Below are positions 18,618-27,148 of a DNA stretch of 64,000 bases, piece by piece. Source of the stretch: CBDDBH01 sp965225625. GTDB taxonomy: Bacteria; Pseudomonadota; Gammaproteobacteria; JADZEE01. Both the position numbers and the translations under genes were made by a program. Location: assembly GCA_965225625.1 (NCBI GenBank), contig CBDDBH010000032.1, positions 62,001 through 126,000 on the forward strand. The letters are read 5' to 3'. Under the pieces are notes generated by a model that saw only the letters and a program-made list of their open reading frames with translations, ran no database searches and was not told where the DNA came from. Each line of letters starts with the position of its first letter. Position 1 is the first letter of the stretch.

Positions 18618-19067
18618 TCACTCCCAACTGACGATATCGCTATCGTCTTTTTCCCCGCCCTCGGCATTGTCCTTACCAAGCGTGGAGAGGTCGTAATCAC
18701 CGTGCTCCCCGGGTGACGTGTAGGTGTACGGGCGGTGCCAGGGATCGTCCGGGACTTTGTTCTTCTTTAAATATGGACCGCTCCAATTCTCAACGCCTGC
18801 AGGCGCATTAAACAACGCCCCAAGGCCCTCCGCGGTGGTCGGATAATCACCGACATCTAAACTGTAGAGGTCTAATGCGGCACCGAGATCTGCAATCTGC
18901 AGGCGCGCCGTGTCCGATTTCGCCTTGCCGACGTGCTTCATGACTTGTGGTCCGACTAATCCGCCGAGTAGTCCCAGAATAACTATCACCACCAGAAGTT
19001 CGATTAAAGAGAAGCCTGGATGCTGGACAACATCGTGTTTGGATTTTGTAATTCGCAACCGCTTCAT
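18618..19067 (-). CDS. gspG: T2SS major pseudopilin GspG
   Basis: Major subunit of the pseudopilus. It has an N-terminal leader, the site HPG/FSLIELLVVIVILG, the ALDLYSLDVGDYPTT signature, GPYLKK...PDDPWHRPY, and an acidic C-terminal Ca2+-binding loop typical of GspG (GEHGDYDL...GKDNAEGG). About 149 residues. It lies 12 bases after gspF. Confidence 0.96.
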   Translation of the reverse strand: MKRLRITKSKHDVVQHPGFSLIELLVVIVILGLLGGLVGPQVMKHVGKAKSDTARLQIADLGAALDLYSLDVGDYPTTAEGLGALFNAPAGVENWSGPYLKKNKVPDDPWHRPYTYTSPGEHGDYDLSTLGKDNAEGGEKDDSDIVSWE

Positions 19068-19079
19068 GCTTTCGTTTCC

Positions 19080-20291
19080 CTAAATGACCAATTCGTTCAG
19101 ACCAAGTATCGCCAGCAATATGGAGATAATTATAGTTGCGATGACCAATCCCATCCCGAGTATCAGCGCCGGCTCAAGTACGGCCAGCGCACGTTTAACC
19201 GCGGCAGCCACCTCATTATCGTAAACGTCCGCCAACTTAAGCAGCATTGGCTCGAGCTGTCCCGTTTCCTCGCCTACCCGGATCAATTGGATCGCAAGCT
19301 CTGGGAAACAGTCCGCCTCCTCCAGCGGCTGCGCAAGTCCGCGTCCCTGCTCGAGGCTCGTTGCCACCCCGTCCATGGCCCGATTGAGCACCTGATTGTT
19401 CAATGTTTCTTTAATGATGCCAACGCTGGTCAACAGTGGCACGCCATTACCCAGTAGCGTGCCGAGCGTGCGAGCGAAACGCGCGATCTCGATCTTAGAC
19501 AGTAGCCCCGACAACAGTGGAACCCGCAGCAACCAGCGGTCCCAACGATAGCGGCTGTCGGGATCCGCAAATTGGCCGCGCAGATAAAGCACTGTCGCGA
19601 TGAGTGCCGCCAGTAGCAGCCACCAATAGGCCTGCAGGAATTCAGCAACGCCGATGACTATCTGCGTGGACAGCGGCAGCGCCTGACCCATGTCCTGGAA
19701 CAGCGGGGTGAACTTCGGGATTACGGCAATCAGCAGCACCATGAGCGACGCCGTAGCTACGACCACCAGGATCAATGGATAAATCAGCGCTGATTTAACG
19801 GATTCGCTGAGCTCCCTGCTCCGCTCCTGATAATCGGCCAGCCGCTCCAGTACCATCTCCAGCGCGCCGGCCGCCTCGCCCGCCTTGACCATGTTGATGT
19901 AAAAGCGGTCGAAGCTGCCACCCTGCTGCGCCAAGGCGTCCGACAAGGTACTGCCGCCGTGTAGCGCAGTGCCGATCCGCTCGAGCATCTGCCGCTCAAG
20001 GCCCGGCTGGGTTAACTTGACGAGAGTTTCAACCGCTTTGTCCAGCGGCAAACCTGCGCTCAGCATGGTTGCAAGTTCGCGGGTAAGAATGCTGACTGCG
20101 CGCGCGGAGACGGTGCGCCTGGATAGTGCGAACAGGCTTGGCGAACGCGTGGCTTCCAACTCTTGGGCATCGATCGGGAAATGGCCGGATTGCTGCAGGT
20201 GTTCGATGACTATCTGGCGCGCGGGCGCGTCCATTTCGCCTTCCAGCGTCTCGCCCGACCAGGTCACTGCCCTGTACGCGAACTTGGGCAT
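19080..20291 (-). CDS. gspF: T2SS inner-membrane platform protein GspF
   Basis: Polytopic platform protein that couples GspE to the pseudopilus. Two T2SF repeats (about residues 70-195 and 270-395), each with the GG.L..AL.....F......MV..GE..G pattern (MVKAGEAAGALE and IRVGEETGQLE), and three membrane helices (about 168-190, 220-240, 375-398). About 403 residues is the usual size. The start ATG directly abuts the gspE stop. Confidence 0.96.
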   Translation of the reverse strand: MPKFAYRAVTWSGETLEGEMDAPARQIVIEHLQQSGHFPIDAQELEATRSPSLFALSRRTVSARAVSILTRELATMLSAGLPLDKAVETLVKLTQPGLERQMLERIGTALHGGSTLSDALAQQGGSFDRFYINMVKAGEAAGALEMVLERLADYQERSRELSESVKSALIYPLILVVVATASLMVLLIAVIPKFTPLFQDMGQALPLSTQIVIGVAEFLQAYWWLLLAALIATVLYLRGQFADPDSRYRWDRWLLRVPLLSGLLSKIEIARFARTLGTLLGNGVPLLTSVGIIKETLNNQVLNRAMDGVATSLEQGRGLAQPLEEADCFPELAIQLIRVGEETGQLEPMLLKLADVYDNEVAAAVKRALAVLEPALILGMGLVIATIIISILLAILGLNELVI

Positions 20292-22037
20292 TTATTGCGT
20301 GTCTTGCGTTACACGGATTACTTCTTCAATGGTCGTATCGCCATGCAATGCCTTGGCGACACCGTCCTCTTTCATCGTCATCATGCCGGCGGCGATCGCC
20401 GCTTGCTGGATAGCCGTGCTGTCCCGATGACCCAGGATCTCGCGGCGGATTGCATCGGTCATCGGCATGAACTCCATGATGACCGTGCGCCCGCGATAGC
20501 CGGTGCCGGCACACACTTCGCAACCAACCGGCTTGAATAGCCTGATTTTGTCATCAGCTGTGTGGCGCTCGAGCTTCCATTCCTGTACCAGCTCCGGCAG
20601 CGGCACGTAGTCCTGTCTGCAGCTACACAGTTTTCTCACTAATCGCTGCGCCATAATGCCGTTGACGGTAGACGTGAGCAGGTAGTCCTCGACACCCATA
20701 TCCAGCAGGCGGGTAATGCTGCTGCCGGCGTCGTTGGTGTGTAATGTAGACAACACCAGGTGCCCGGTGAGTGCGGATTGCACGGCGATGCCCGCTGTTT
20801 CCAGATCACGCATTTCGCCGATCATGATGATGTCTGGATCCTGACGAACGATAGAGCGAAGCGCATTCGCGAAGGTCAGATCGATCTTCGGCTTAACGTG
20901 GATCTGATTGATGCCTTCGAGCTGGTACTCCACCGGATCCTCAACGGTCAGGATCTTGCGATCCGGTGTATTCAATCGTTGTAGCGCCGTGTACAAGGTA
21001 GTGGTTTTGCCGCTGCCGGTCGGTCCGGTAACGAGCAGGATCCCGTGCGGCTGCGAGAGTACTTTCAGGAACTGCTGTGCGCCGCCCGATAAGAATCCGA
21101 GACTGGTAAAGTCCAGGGGCACGAATTCCTTGTCAAGGACCCTCAATACAACGCTTTCGCCATGCAGGGTCGGCACAGTGGAGACACGCAGATCGATCTG
21201 CTTGCCCTGCGTGCGGATCTGGATGCGTCCGTCCTGCGGTAGCCGGCGCTCCGCAATATTCAGCTTGGCCATGATCTTGATCCGCGAGATCACCGCCGCC
21301 GTTGATCGCGCCGGCGGTGAATCGGCGTCCTGCAGCACACCGTCCACCCGATATCTGACCTTCAGGGTGTTATGAAATGGTTCAATGTGGATATCCGAAG
21401 CGCGCATCTCGATGGCGCGATTGATTATCAGATTTACCAGGCGCACGACCGGGGTTTCGCTCGCAAGATCAATCAAGCGTTCTACATTCTCATTCGCATC
21501 ATCGAGCCCGGATTCATCGATAGCTTCGACAATGTCGGCGAGCGACGATTGCGCGTCGTAAACACGCTCAATACCACGCTCGATCTGCGAGGGTGTCGCC
21601 ACCTTGCATGCAACCGGTTTGCCTACAGCCATCGCCAGCGCCTGGACGGTATAGTCGTCCTCGGGATCGGCCAGAGCCACCACCAGTTCCGTCTGCGTTT
21701 CCGCCAGCGGACAAACATTCGACGCTTTCAGAAATTTAACGGATATACGGTCTTCCGCCACCGGTACGTCGGGAAAATCCGTATCCTCTGCCTGTGGCAA
21801 ACCCGTAGCGCGCGCTATCGCGGACGACAGATCGCGCTCGGCAACCAAACCGAGTTTCGCAATTACGGCGACTGTGCCAAGACCGCTTTCGCGCCGTAGC
21901 GCAATTACACGCCGCAGTTCGTGTTCGCTGATCAAGCCCTCGGCAAGCAAAACACCGGCCATCCCCTCGGTCGCCTCTAGGGTGTCGTTGAGGGGTTGTG
22001 ATCCGTTGATATCGGGTACGGGACTGTTGCTCGCCAT
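20292..22037 (-). CDS. gspE: T2SS ATPase GspE
   Basis: Cytoplasmic hexameric ATPase that powers secretion. It has an N-terminal GspE_N/MshEN region (about 25-165), then the secretion ATPase domain with Walker A GPTGSGKTTTLYTAL (about residue 335), an Asp box, Walker B IIMIGEMRDLETA, the His box LSTLHTNDA, and the tetracysteine zinc motif (CSC near 465 and CEVCAGTGYRGR near 503). About 581 residues. It is the first gene of the operon, so its promoter should lie in 22038-22297. Confidence 0.97.
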   Translation of the reverse strand: MASNSPVPDINGSQPLNDTLEATEGMAGVLLAEGLISEHELRRVIALRRESGLGTVAVIAKLGLVAERDLSSAIARATGLPQAEDTDFPDVPVAEDRISVKFLKASNVCPLAETQTELVVALADPEDDYTVQALAMAVGKPVACKVATPSQIERGIERVYDAQSSLADIVEAIDESGLDDANENVERLIDLASETPVVRLVNLIINRAIEMRASDIHIEPFHNTLKVRYRVDGVLQDADSPPARSTAAVISRIKIMAKLNIAERRLPQDGRIQIRTQGKQIDLRVSTVPTLHGESVVLRVLDKEFVPLDFTSLGFLSGGAQQFLKVLSQPHGILLVTGPTGSGKTTTLYTALQRLNTPDRKILTVEDPVEYQLEGINQIHVKPKIDLTFANALRSIVRQDPDIIMIGEMRDLETAGIAVQSALTGHLVLSTLHTNDAGSSITRLLDMGVEDYLLTSTVNGIMAQRLVRKLCSCRQDYVPLPELVQEWKLERHTADDKIRLFKPVGCEVCAGTGYRGRTVIMEFMPMTDAIRREILGHRDSTAIQQAAIAAGMMTMKEDGVAKALHGDTTIEEVIRVTQDTQ

Positions 22038-22297
22038 GACGGAGTTGGGCTGCGACCGAGCTTTTTTGTTGTGGGTTTCACTCAGAGTCTATGCCAAATT
22101 CCTTGCTAACACCTACTTCAAGGGCTGATCAGCCATCCACCGTGAGATCGGCGGACGCCAGGAAACTAACGGCAAACGGTGAGCATGAAAATCTGAACCG
22201 ACCGCTGCACTGCGGTGATGTTACGAGAAAGTCCGTAAAGATTAGGTTAAATCAATTAAGTAAACTGTCCCTGGATATTAAGTGAGGAGTCCTTCAT
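22038..22297. promoter_or_regulatory. Divergent intergenic region between gspE and GFA gene
   Basis: This 260-bp gap between divergent genes must hold the promoter of the whole T2SS operon and that of the GFA gene. A good ribosome-binding site (GTGAGGAG, about 22282-22289) precedes the + strand ATG at 22298. No convincing operator or sigma factor box could be fixed by eye. Confidence 0.45.
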
Positions 22298-22738
22298 ATG
22301 AACGACTCGAACCAAGTTGTTTACGCAGGCCGCTGCTTTTGCGGGGCCGTTCAGTATCTGCTTTCGGGAGATCCGTTGCTCATGGGTTATTGCCATTGCC
22401 GCGACTGTCAGTCCTGGACGGGAACACCCATCACTGCATCTGCCTTCTGGACGTACGAAAATGTGCGAGTAACCCGCGGTGCCGAGCACATTCACACGTT
22501 CCATCGCGACGAGCAAAGCCACAGCTGGCGTAAGTCATGCCGTAAATGCGGAGGCAACGTCATGAACGAGCACCCGGACATGATCGACGTGCTCGCGTCG
22601 ACTTTGCCGGACTTCAAGTACCAAGCTGAGTATCACGTGCAGTACGCCGAATCGGTGCTGCCCGTTAAAGACGGGTTGCCGAAATACCGGGATTTCCCGG
22701 AGCGTTTCGGCGGCAGCGGAAAGTTGATGCCTGAGTAA
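22298..22738 (+). CDS. GFA (glutathione-dependent formaldehyde-activating) family protein
   Basis: A small zinc-binding CENP-V/GFA-fold protein of 146 residues. Zinc-ligand cysteines are visible in RCFCGAVQY, YCHCRDCQSWTG and SCRKCGG. Members bind two zincs and a few are proposed to accept glutathione adducts; most have no proven reaction. A strong Shine-Dalgarno site (GAGGAG) sits 8-13 bases upstream of the ATG. It is monocistronic and convergent with the cyclase-family gene. Confidence 0.9.
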   Translation: MNDSNQVVYAGRCFCGAVQYLLSGDPLLMGYCHCRDCQSWTGTPITASAFWTYENVRVTRGAEHIHTFHRDEQSHSWRKSCRKCGGNVMNEHPDMIDVLASTLPDFKYQAEYHVQYAESVLPVKDGLPKYRDFPERFGGSGKLMPE

Positions 22739-22754
22739 AGTAAATTCTATAGCT

Positions 22755-23876
22755 TCATTTATGCGATGTGCCGATGGCGATTGGACGCACCGGCGAGCCT
22801 GAGCCGCCCTGCACCCGCAACGGCAGGATCATGGTACAGGATGTCCACACCCGAGCTTTCGCCAATTCAGCAAGATTTGCATTCTGAATATTGTGGATCC
22901 CGGCCTGAGTGAGGTTGTGATAGTGCACTGGCGTGCCTATATCAGCGGGGGTGTCTGGCGGCGGCTTGGCGGCTCCGGCAAATTGACCAATGTTAACCGC
23001 GTCGGTAAATGGGTTATCCAGTGCCACCAAGACGACGCGTTTGCTTTCCAGATACTTTGCCGCATCGTAGGACAATCCCGGCCCGCCCTGGTAGTAGAAC
23101 GCTTCGGTCCAGTTATCACTCCATCCCGTGTAGATGTAGAGCACGTCACCGGGAAGCAATCCTCGCCAGGAGAGCCCCTGCGCCCGCATCATAGACTCGA
23201 TGTCGACACCGTGGATCTGCTGGCCCGCTTGCATCGGCTCCCCCGCACCGAGATGGGTCTTCGCATCGAGCAGAACGGCGCTGGTAATAATGGGTGGCGC
23301 CTGATCGATACCGAGCTTTAACAATCGTGAGGTTGGTGTCGCTTTGACGTCGCTCTGCGTGTATCCCCCGTAATACTTCGCTTTGTCGAATGGAAACTCT
23401 CCGTTCCCATCCCACGCTTGATCCAGATAGCCCCAATGACCAAAAGCGTCCATTTGTGTGCCCTGGGCTCCGGGCTCACCCGTCACCAGCTCGCCTGGGT
23501 GCCAGGCGTTCCGGGTACCTGCAACGCCAGCGGTGGACGCATACTGGTAACGCAGTGGCGCCGCCCACGGGGATTGCGGCATGTCATTGGAACTCACGTG
23601 TGACAACTCAAAGACACGGGCGCCGGGCACCCCGAGGTGATAGGCGCAACGCATCCATGTGCCGGCACCGACGGCGTTGGCCATACCGCGCTGGTCGCCC
23701 TTCGGCCAAGGCGGCGACGGCACTAACTCGGTCGATGCCTTGACCACGCTCGCGTGAACCCCATCCGCTTGTTCCGCTGCACCGATCGCGTGGGTGCTGG
23801 CCGCAAGCCAGATACTCAGCACCAGAACGGGAATGTGTCGTGTAAGAACCCGTCTCGTCATTAGAATAATAGTCAT
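22755..23876 (-). CDS. Cyclase-family metal-dependent hydrolase, exported
   Basis: Kynurenine-formamidase-like fold (cyclase family, PF04199 type). The ATG at 23876 gives a signal peptide (LTRHIPVLVLSIWLAAST, then HAIGA); longer starts add a non-hydrophobic leader. The metal site, normally HxGTHxDxPxH, reads AQGTQMDAFGH: the Asp and last His are kept and two His are replaced. Further family blocks are VLLDAKTHLGAGEPM and LLPGDVLYIYTGW. Homologues hydrolyse amides or esters in a metal-dependent way; the substrate here is unknown. It ends close to the convergent GFA gene. Confidence 0.8.
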   Translation of the reverse strand: MTIILMTRRVLTRHIPVLVLSIWLAASTHAIGAAEQADGVHASVVKASTELVPSPPWPKGDQRGMANAVGAGTWMRCAYHLGVPGARVFELSHVSSNDMPQSPWAAPLRYQYASTAGVAGTRNAWHPGELVTGEPGAQGTQMDAFGHWGYLDQAWDGNGEFPFDKAKYYGGYTQSDVKATPTSRLLKLGIDQAPPIITSAVLLDAKTHLGAGEPMQAGQQIHGVDIESMMRAQGLSWRGLLPGDVLYIYTGWSDNWTEAFYYQGGPGLSYDAAKYLESKRVVLVALDNPFTDAVNIGQFAGAAKPPPDTPADIGTPVHYHNLTQAGIHNIQNANLAELAKARVWTSCTMILPLRVQGGSGSPVRPIAIGTSHK

Positions 23877-23965
23877 CGCAGATACCCCCGTTTGCGCCGC
23901 CGATGTACGCCGATTTTGAATGAGGAGGAGTATCCTCGGCGCAACCATGCCGAGAAGCATCCTTT

Positions 23966-24859
23966 TTACAAGTGGCGCTTCAATTGAAGCAGGTGCTGCT
24001 GCAACTCCGCCAGCCGTGCTTCCAAGACGACAATTTGATTCTTAACCGCGTGTTGTGGCCCTTCAGGACCCATTGCATTTTCCAGTGCTAACTGTTGCTC
24101 CTCGACTTTCATCTCCTCCATGCCATTCATGATCACGCCGATAAAAAGATTCAGGATGATCATGGTTGCGATCAAAATGAAAGTGACGAAGAAAATGACG
24201 GCGACGATTGGCTGTGATGATGACGCAATGATTTTGTGCTTTTCGCCTTCATAGCCGAATTCCTGGGAGCCATACATCTGCGTATACATCACGTCGGTCC
24301 AACCCTCCAAGGTGGATACCGCGAATAGGGTAAGCATTGAATCATGCAAAGAACCAAACCGAACGGGGTCATTTTGGCCAAACAGAGAGGTTCCCATAAC
24401 CGCATAAATGTAAAACAGCAGCACGAGTAGAAGAGCAACATATCCGATCGAGGGGATACTCTTGAGTAGTGCTCCTACCAGCAGGCGCAACCTGGGCAAG
24501 GCAGTCACCAAACGCAGGACTCGTAACAGACGCGTTAACCTGAGAACGGCAACAAAGTTTCCGTCAAATGGCAGGAAACAAACTACGACAACGGCGAAAT
24601 CAAAGACATTCCAGGGATCGACAAAAAACTGCCACGGTTTGGAACCGTGCGCGCCTACCCTCATTAGGATCTCGACGGCAAATATCCACAATATTATATG
24701 ATGAAGCGTATCGATGCGGCTGCCAAAGCTCCGCTGCATATAGGGGTAGGTTTCCAGACCAATCAATATCGCGGCAGACACGATTACGAATATGATCAGA
24801 TTTTGAAAAATCTGATCATCAACGGTTTTCTGAAGCCACTCTTGCATAATGCCGCCCAT
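23966..24859 (-). CDS. Bacterial voltage-gated cation channel (BacNav/BacCav type)
   Basis: One six-helix subunit of a tetrameric channel. S1 starts near residue 15 (LIIFVIVSAAILIGLET). S4 carries spaced arginines (RLTRLLRVLRLVTALPRLR). The pore filter is FAVSTLEGWTDVMY (filter Glu about residue 185), then S6 (FVTFILIATMIILNLFIGVIMNGM) and a C-terminal coiled coil (QIVVLEARLAELQQHLLQLK), which usually assembles the tetramer. The filter resembles eukaryotic Ca2+-channel repeat I more than the TLESW of NaChBac. The start is uncertain: ATG 24859 or 24847; in-frame codons further upstream give a non-conserved leader. Confidence 0.92.
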   Translation of the reverse strand: MGGIMQEWLQKTVDDQIFQNLIIFVIVSAAILIGLETYPYMQRSFGSRIDTLHHIILWIFAVEILMRVGAHGSKPWQFFVDPWNVFDFAVVVVCFLPFDGNFVAVLRLTRLLRVLRLVTALPRLRLLVGALLKSIPSIGYVALLLVLLFYIYAVMGTSLFGQNDPVRFGSLHDSMLTLFAVSTLEGWTDVMYTQMYGSQEFGYEGEKHKIIASSSQPIVAVIFFVTFILIATMIILNLFIGVIMNGMEEMKVEEQQLALENAMGPEGPQHAVKNQIVVLEARLAELQQHLLQLKRHL

Positions 24860-24992
24860 CGTTGAGGAAACGCCCCTGAGAAAATAGTTAAGAGCTGAAT
24901 CAATTACAACAGGCAATTGTGAAATGTACGCTGGATTGGCCCGGATCCACCGCTGCGGCGAGATAGTCAAGACTGTGACAACGCAACCCTCC

Positions 24993-25286
24993 TTAGGCAC
25001 CCAGGTCGGCGTAAAGATCACGCCATTGCGGATTCATCTTTTCAATGAGTCGGATCTTCCTGGTTCTGGAGCCGGCCTTGATTTGCTTCTCACGTCCAAT
25101 GGCAGGAGGCATCACTTCGTGGATCTCGTACCAGACTAGGCGAATCACCTGATATTTGGCGGTGAAACCGGCAGCCGCGTGTGTTCGATGCTGCCAAATC
25201 CGCTGATCAAGATCGGAAGCCACTCCCGTGTACAGCGTGCCTTTACGTTTTGAAGCGAGCATGTAGACAGCAGGAATCCGTTCCAT
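24993..25286 (-). CDS. GIY-YIG nuclease family protein
   Basis: A single-domain 97-residue protein with the GIY-YIG core VYMLASKRKGTLYTGVASDLDQRIWQH (shown by VYML and LYTGVASD), the KYQVIRLVWYE strand and the catalytic Glu region REKQIKAGSR. It has a strong ribosome-binding site (AAGGAGG, about 12 bases upstream). Such stand-alone domains are widespread and mostly of unknown role (DNA repair or leftover mobile nucleases). Confidence 0.92.
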   Translation of the reverse strand: MERIPAVYMLASKRKGTLYTGVASDLDQRIWQHRTHAAAGFTAKYQVIRLVWYEIHEVMPPAIGREKQIKAGSRTRKIRLIEKMNPQWRDLYADLGA

Positions 25287-25434
25287 GATGCCACCCTCCT
25301 TGGTTTAGTATTCAAGCCCATGCCTATTCTCGCTATAAGAAGGAAATCCGATCAACTCAAGAACTCCTGTCGTAGAAGATTCTCGCGTCCTTGCGAGTAA
25401 GGTGAGCGCAGGTCGCCGGACGCGGCCCTTAAAA

Positions 25435-25491
25435 AGCGGGCGCCCCCGTACAAAGGGGACGCCCATCTTTGGGGGCTGCGCCCTAGCTGGT
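25435..25491. repeat. GC-rich hairpin repeat
   Basis: Nested inverted repeats: GGGCGCCCCC, loop GTACAAA, GGGGACGCCC, followed by a second CTTTGGGGGCTGCGCCC arm. The sequence resembles the GTTCCCC...GGGGA units at 5451 and 30745 but is not the same. It fills the middle of the 233-bp gap upstream of the GIY-YIG gene and may act as a terminator for the minus-strand gene upstream. Confidence 0.45.
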
Positions 25492-25519
25492 TATCGCGAT
25501 ACGGGGTTACGAGTCGTAG

Positions 25520-26263
25520 CTACTTTTCGTCGTAGTACCAGGTATCCAACATCCAGCCGCAAAGCATGTCGGCGCTCCGAATGATGGCGTAACGGCAGGC
25601 TTGCTGAAGTGCTGTGTCTTGCTCGCCTACATATTTTTCCAGTAGACGTATACCGTCATTGCCGTGCTCCATCTCGATCTCGCCGCCGTGGATCTCGAAC
25701 CAGATCAAATCGTCTTTGGCGATTCCATAATGGGTTTCCAGCGCTTTCCAAACGGGGTTAATTTGATATGGCACGAAAGACTCTATGCCGACAGGGACTG
25801 CTGCCAATGCTTCTGCCCAGCTGAGTTGATGCGAGGCGTAGTGCATCCAGTGATGCATGCAGCGTACGACGCGCCTGGGGGTAAAGTTGGATCCTCAAAC
25901 GGGACCATTGAGAATTGGGCCCGGATCAGCACCCAATGCGCTGACCGCGCGACCCATGTAGAAAGGGTGTTCATGTTCGCTGCGAGCGTTTGCCAACAGC
26001 GATTTTCTGAATGCGTGATCGTCCGCCGGGCAACGGGCTGCAAAAGTGGACATCACTTGCGGGAAGCTGTTTATCAGCCATAATGTGTTTTGCGCAAAAC
26101 AACGTATTTTCTCGACGGGTAAAGTGCCGGCAACAATCTCTTGCATGTAGGGATGTTGCTCGACGCGCACCCGGTAGGGCGCTATCACGTTTTCGCGGAT
26201 CTCTTTGATCCAAGGGGAATCAACCGCGACCAGGTATTCATCATTCAGCGCAGGTTGGTTCAT
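25520..26263 (-). pseudogene. Heme-oxygenase-fold (TenA/PqqC/CADD-like) gene with in-frame TGA
   Basis: Two halves in the same frame are separated by a single TGA (25895-25897). The N-half starts at ATG 26263 (AGGG ribosome site upstream) and has HPYMQEIVAGTLPVEKIRCF and ANARSEHEHPFYMGRAVSALG. Reading through the stop gives GSNFTPRRVVRC, then MHHWMHYASHQLSWAEAL and FEIHGGEIEMEHGNDGIRLL, the PqqC/TenA-like helices with metal-ligand-type His and Glu residues. The combined length, about 247 residues, is right for the family. Only one codon breaks it, so it is a recent nonsense mutation, a sequencing error, or readthrough. It lies 10 bases after a small secreted-protein gene. Confidence 0.75.
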
Positions 26264-26273
26264 GTTGTTATCC

Positions 26274-26678
26274 CTAATCAGCGATGACTTCGGCAAAGAG
26301 ATCGGCCGGTGCCAGGTTGAAGTCGGGGCTTTGTTCAACATTAGCCAGAGTGATATTGGCGTTGTCTGTTGCCCGATCCAAACGGACTCTCGTAAGGTTG
26401 TTGGTGTTATATACCAGGTCAGCCATAACCGCCGCACGAGTGGATTGAAGTGCGGTCGCGGCGTCGCGTTCTAAACGCACTGCAACTTCCGCGTAAAGCA
26501 TGCCGGACTCGACCAGGTCACGGGTGTTATGCACCAGGTCCTGATGGACGATGGCATGGGTAGTCTGCAGGCTGTTTGTGGCATCGGCACGCACCTGATC
26601 GATATTCTCAGCGCTCGCTGATGTGATAAGCGCGAAGAGGGAAACTGTGTAGATGGTCGTTGAAATTGTGTTACGCAT
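26274..26678 (-). CDS. Small exported protein with internal repeat, unknown function
   Basis: Not a recognised family. The ATG at 26678 has AAGGAA upstream and a clear signal peptide (MRNTISTTIYTVSLFALITSASA). The mature part contains two similar segments: ATNSLQTTHAIVHQDLVHNT and AATALQSTRAAVMADLVYNT, about 45 residues apart, suggesting an internal duplication of a helical unit. About 134 residues. It is immediately upstream of the interrupted heme-oxygenase-fold gene, probably in the same transcript. Confidence 0.7.
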   Translation of the reverse strand: MRNTISTTIYTVSLFALITSASAENIDQVRADATNSLQTTHAIVHQDLVHNTRDLVESGMLYAEVAVRLERDAATALQSTRAAVMADLVYNTNNLTRVRLDRATDNANITLANVEQSPDFNLAPADLFAEVIAD

Positions 26679-26773
26679 TTGTCTTTCCTTGCTCACTTAT
26701 GTTGTTGAAGGAAAGTGTGGTCCATGAGAGACCATCGCAGTAGTGTGTAACGGTTTAATACTAATTTAACGTA

Positions 26774-27130
26774 TTGAAACATAAACAGAATGTCGGATAT
26801 TATTGTGGAAAATATCGGGCGAAATACCATCCTCACCGCTGTATAACTTCTCGTGCTTGGATGCGCCAACGGCAAGCTGGCAATGGAATAACTACCCGCA
26901 GTGCATTGTCCGACGGTTCGCTGTGCACGGTATTTACCGATCCGGATTTCGGCCCTGCTGTTCCCGCCTACTATTATCTGCGTGCAGTGGAGCAGGCATG
27001 CGGCCGCTGCAGCGCGTTCGACTGCCAGCGCCTTACCGCCGCGGAACAACCCTCAGCCGGTCAGGATCCGTCGGTACTCGAAACCCTCCAGGAAATGGCC
27101 TGGACATCGCTCATCTGGTATCGACCTTAA
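26774..27130 (+). pseudogene. 3' remnant of a DUF3604-family gene
   Basis: From about 26925 the frame reads TVFTDPDFGPAVPAYYYLRA, VEQACGRCSAFDCQRL and a final LQEMAWTSLIWYRP, then stop. This matches the C-terminal end of DUF3604 proteins (DPAVPAFYYARVLE...RWS.YDA; IQERAWSSPIWYTP). Nothing upstream in any frame continues the protein, which is normally over 600 residues. It is a decayed gene end, convergent with the HpaB-like gene. The first roughly 50 codons are not recognisable. Confidence 0.7.
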
Positions 27131-27148
27131 GCGTTTGCAGTCCGAACG

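Noticed and set aside
25895..25897. Selenocysteine codon in the heme-oxygenase-fold gene
   Set aside because: No convincing SECIS stem by eye and the family is not known to use selenocysteine; nonsense mutation or error is simpler.
26693..27049. 118-codon minus-strand frame over the DUF3604 remnant
   Set aside because: No recognisable domain, and it overlaps the family match on the + strand.
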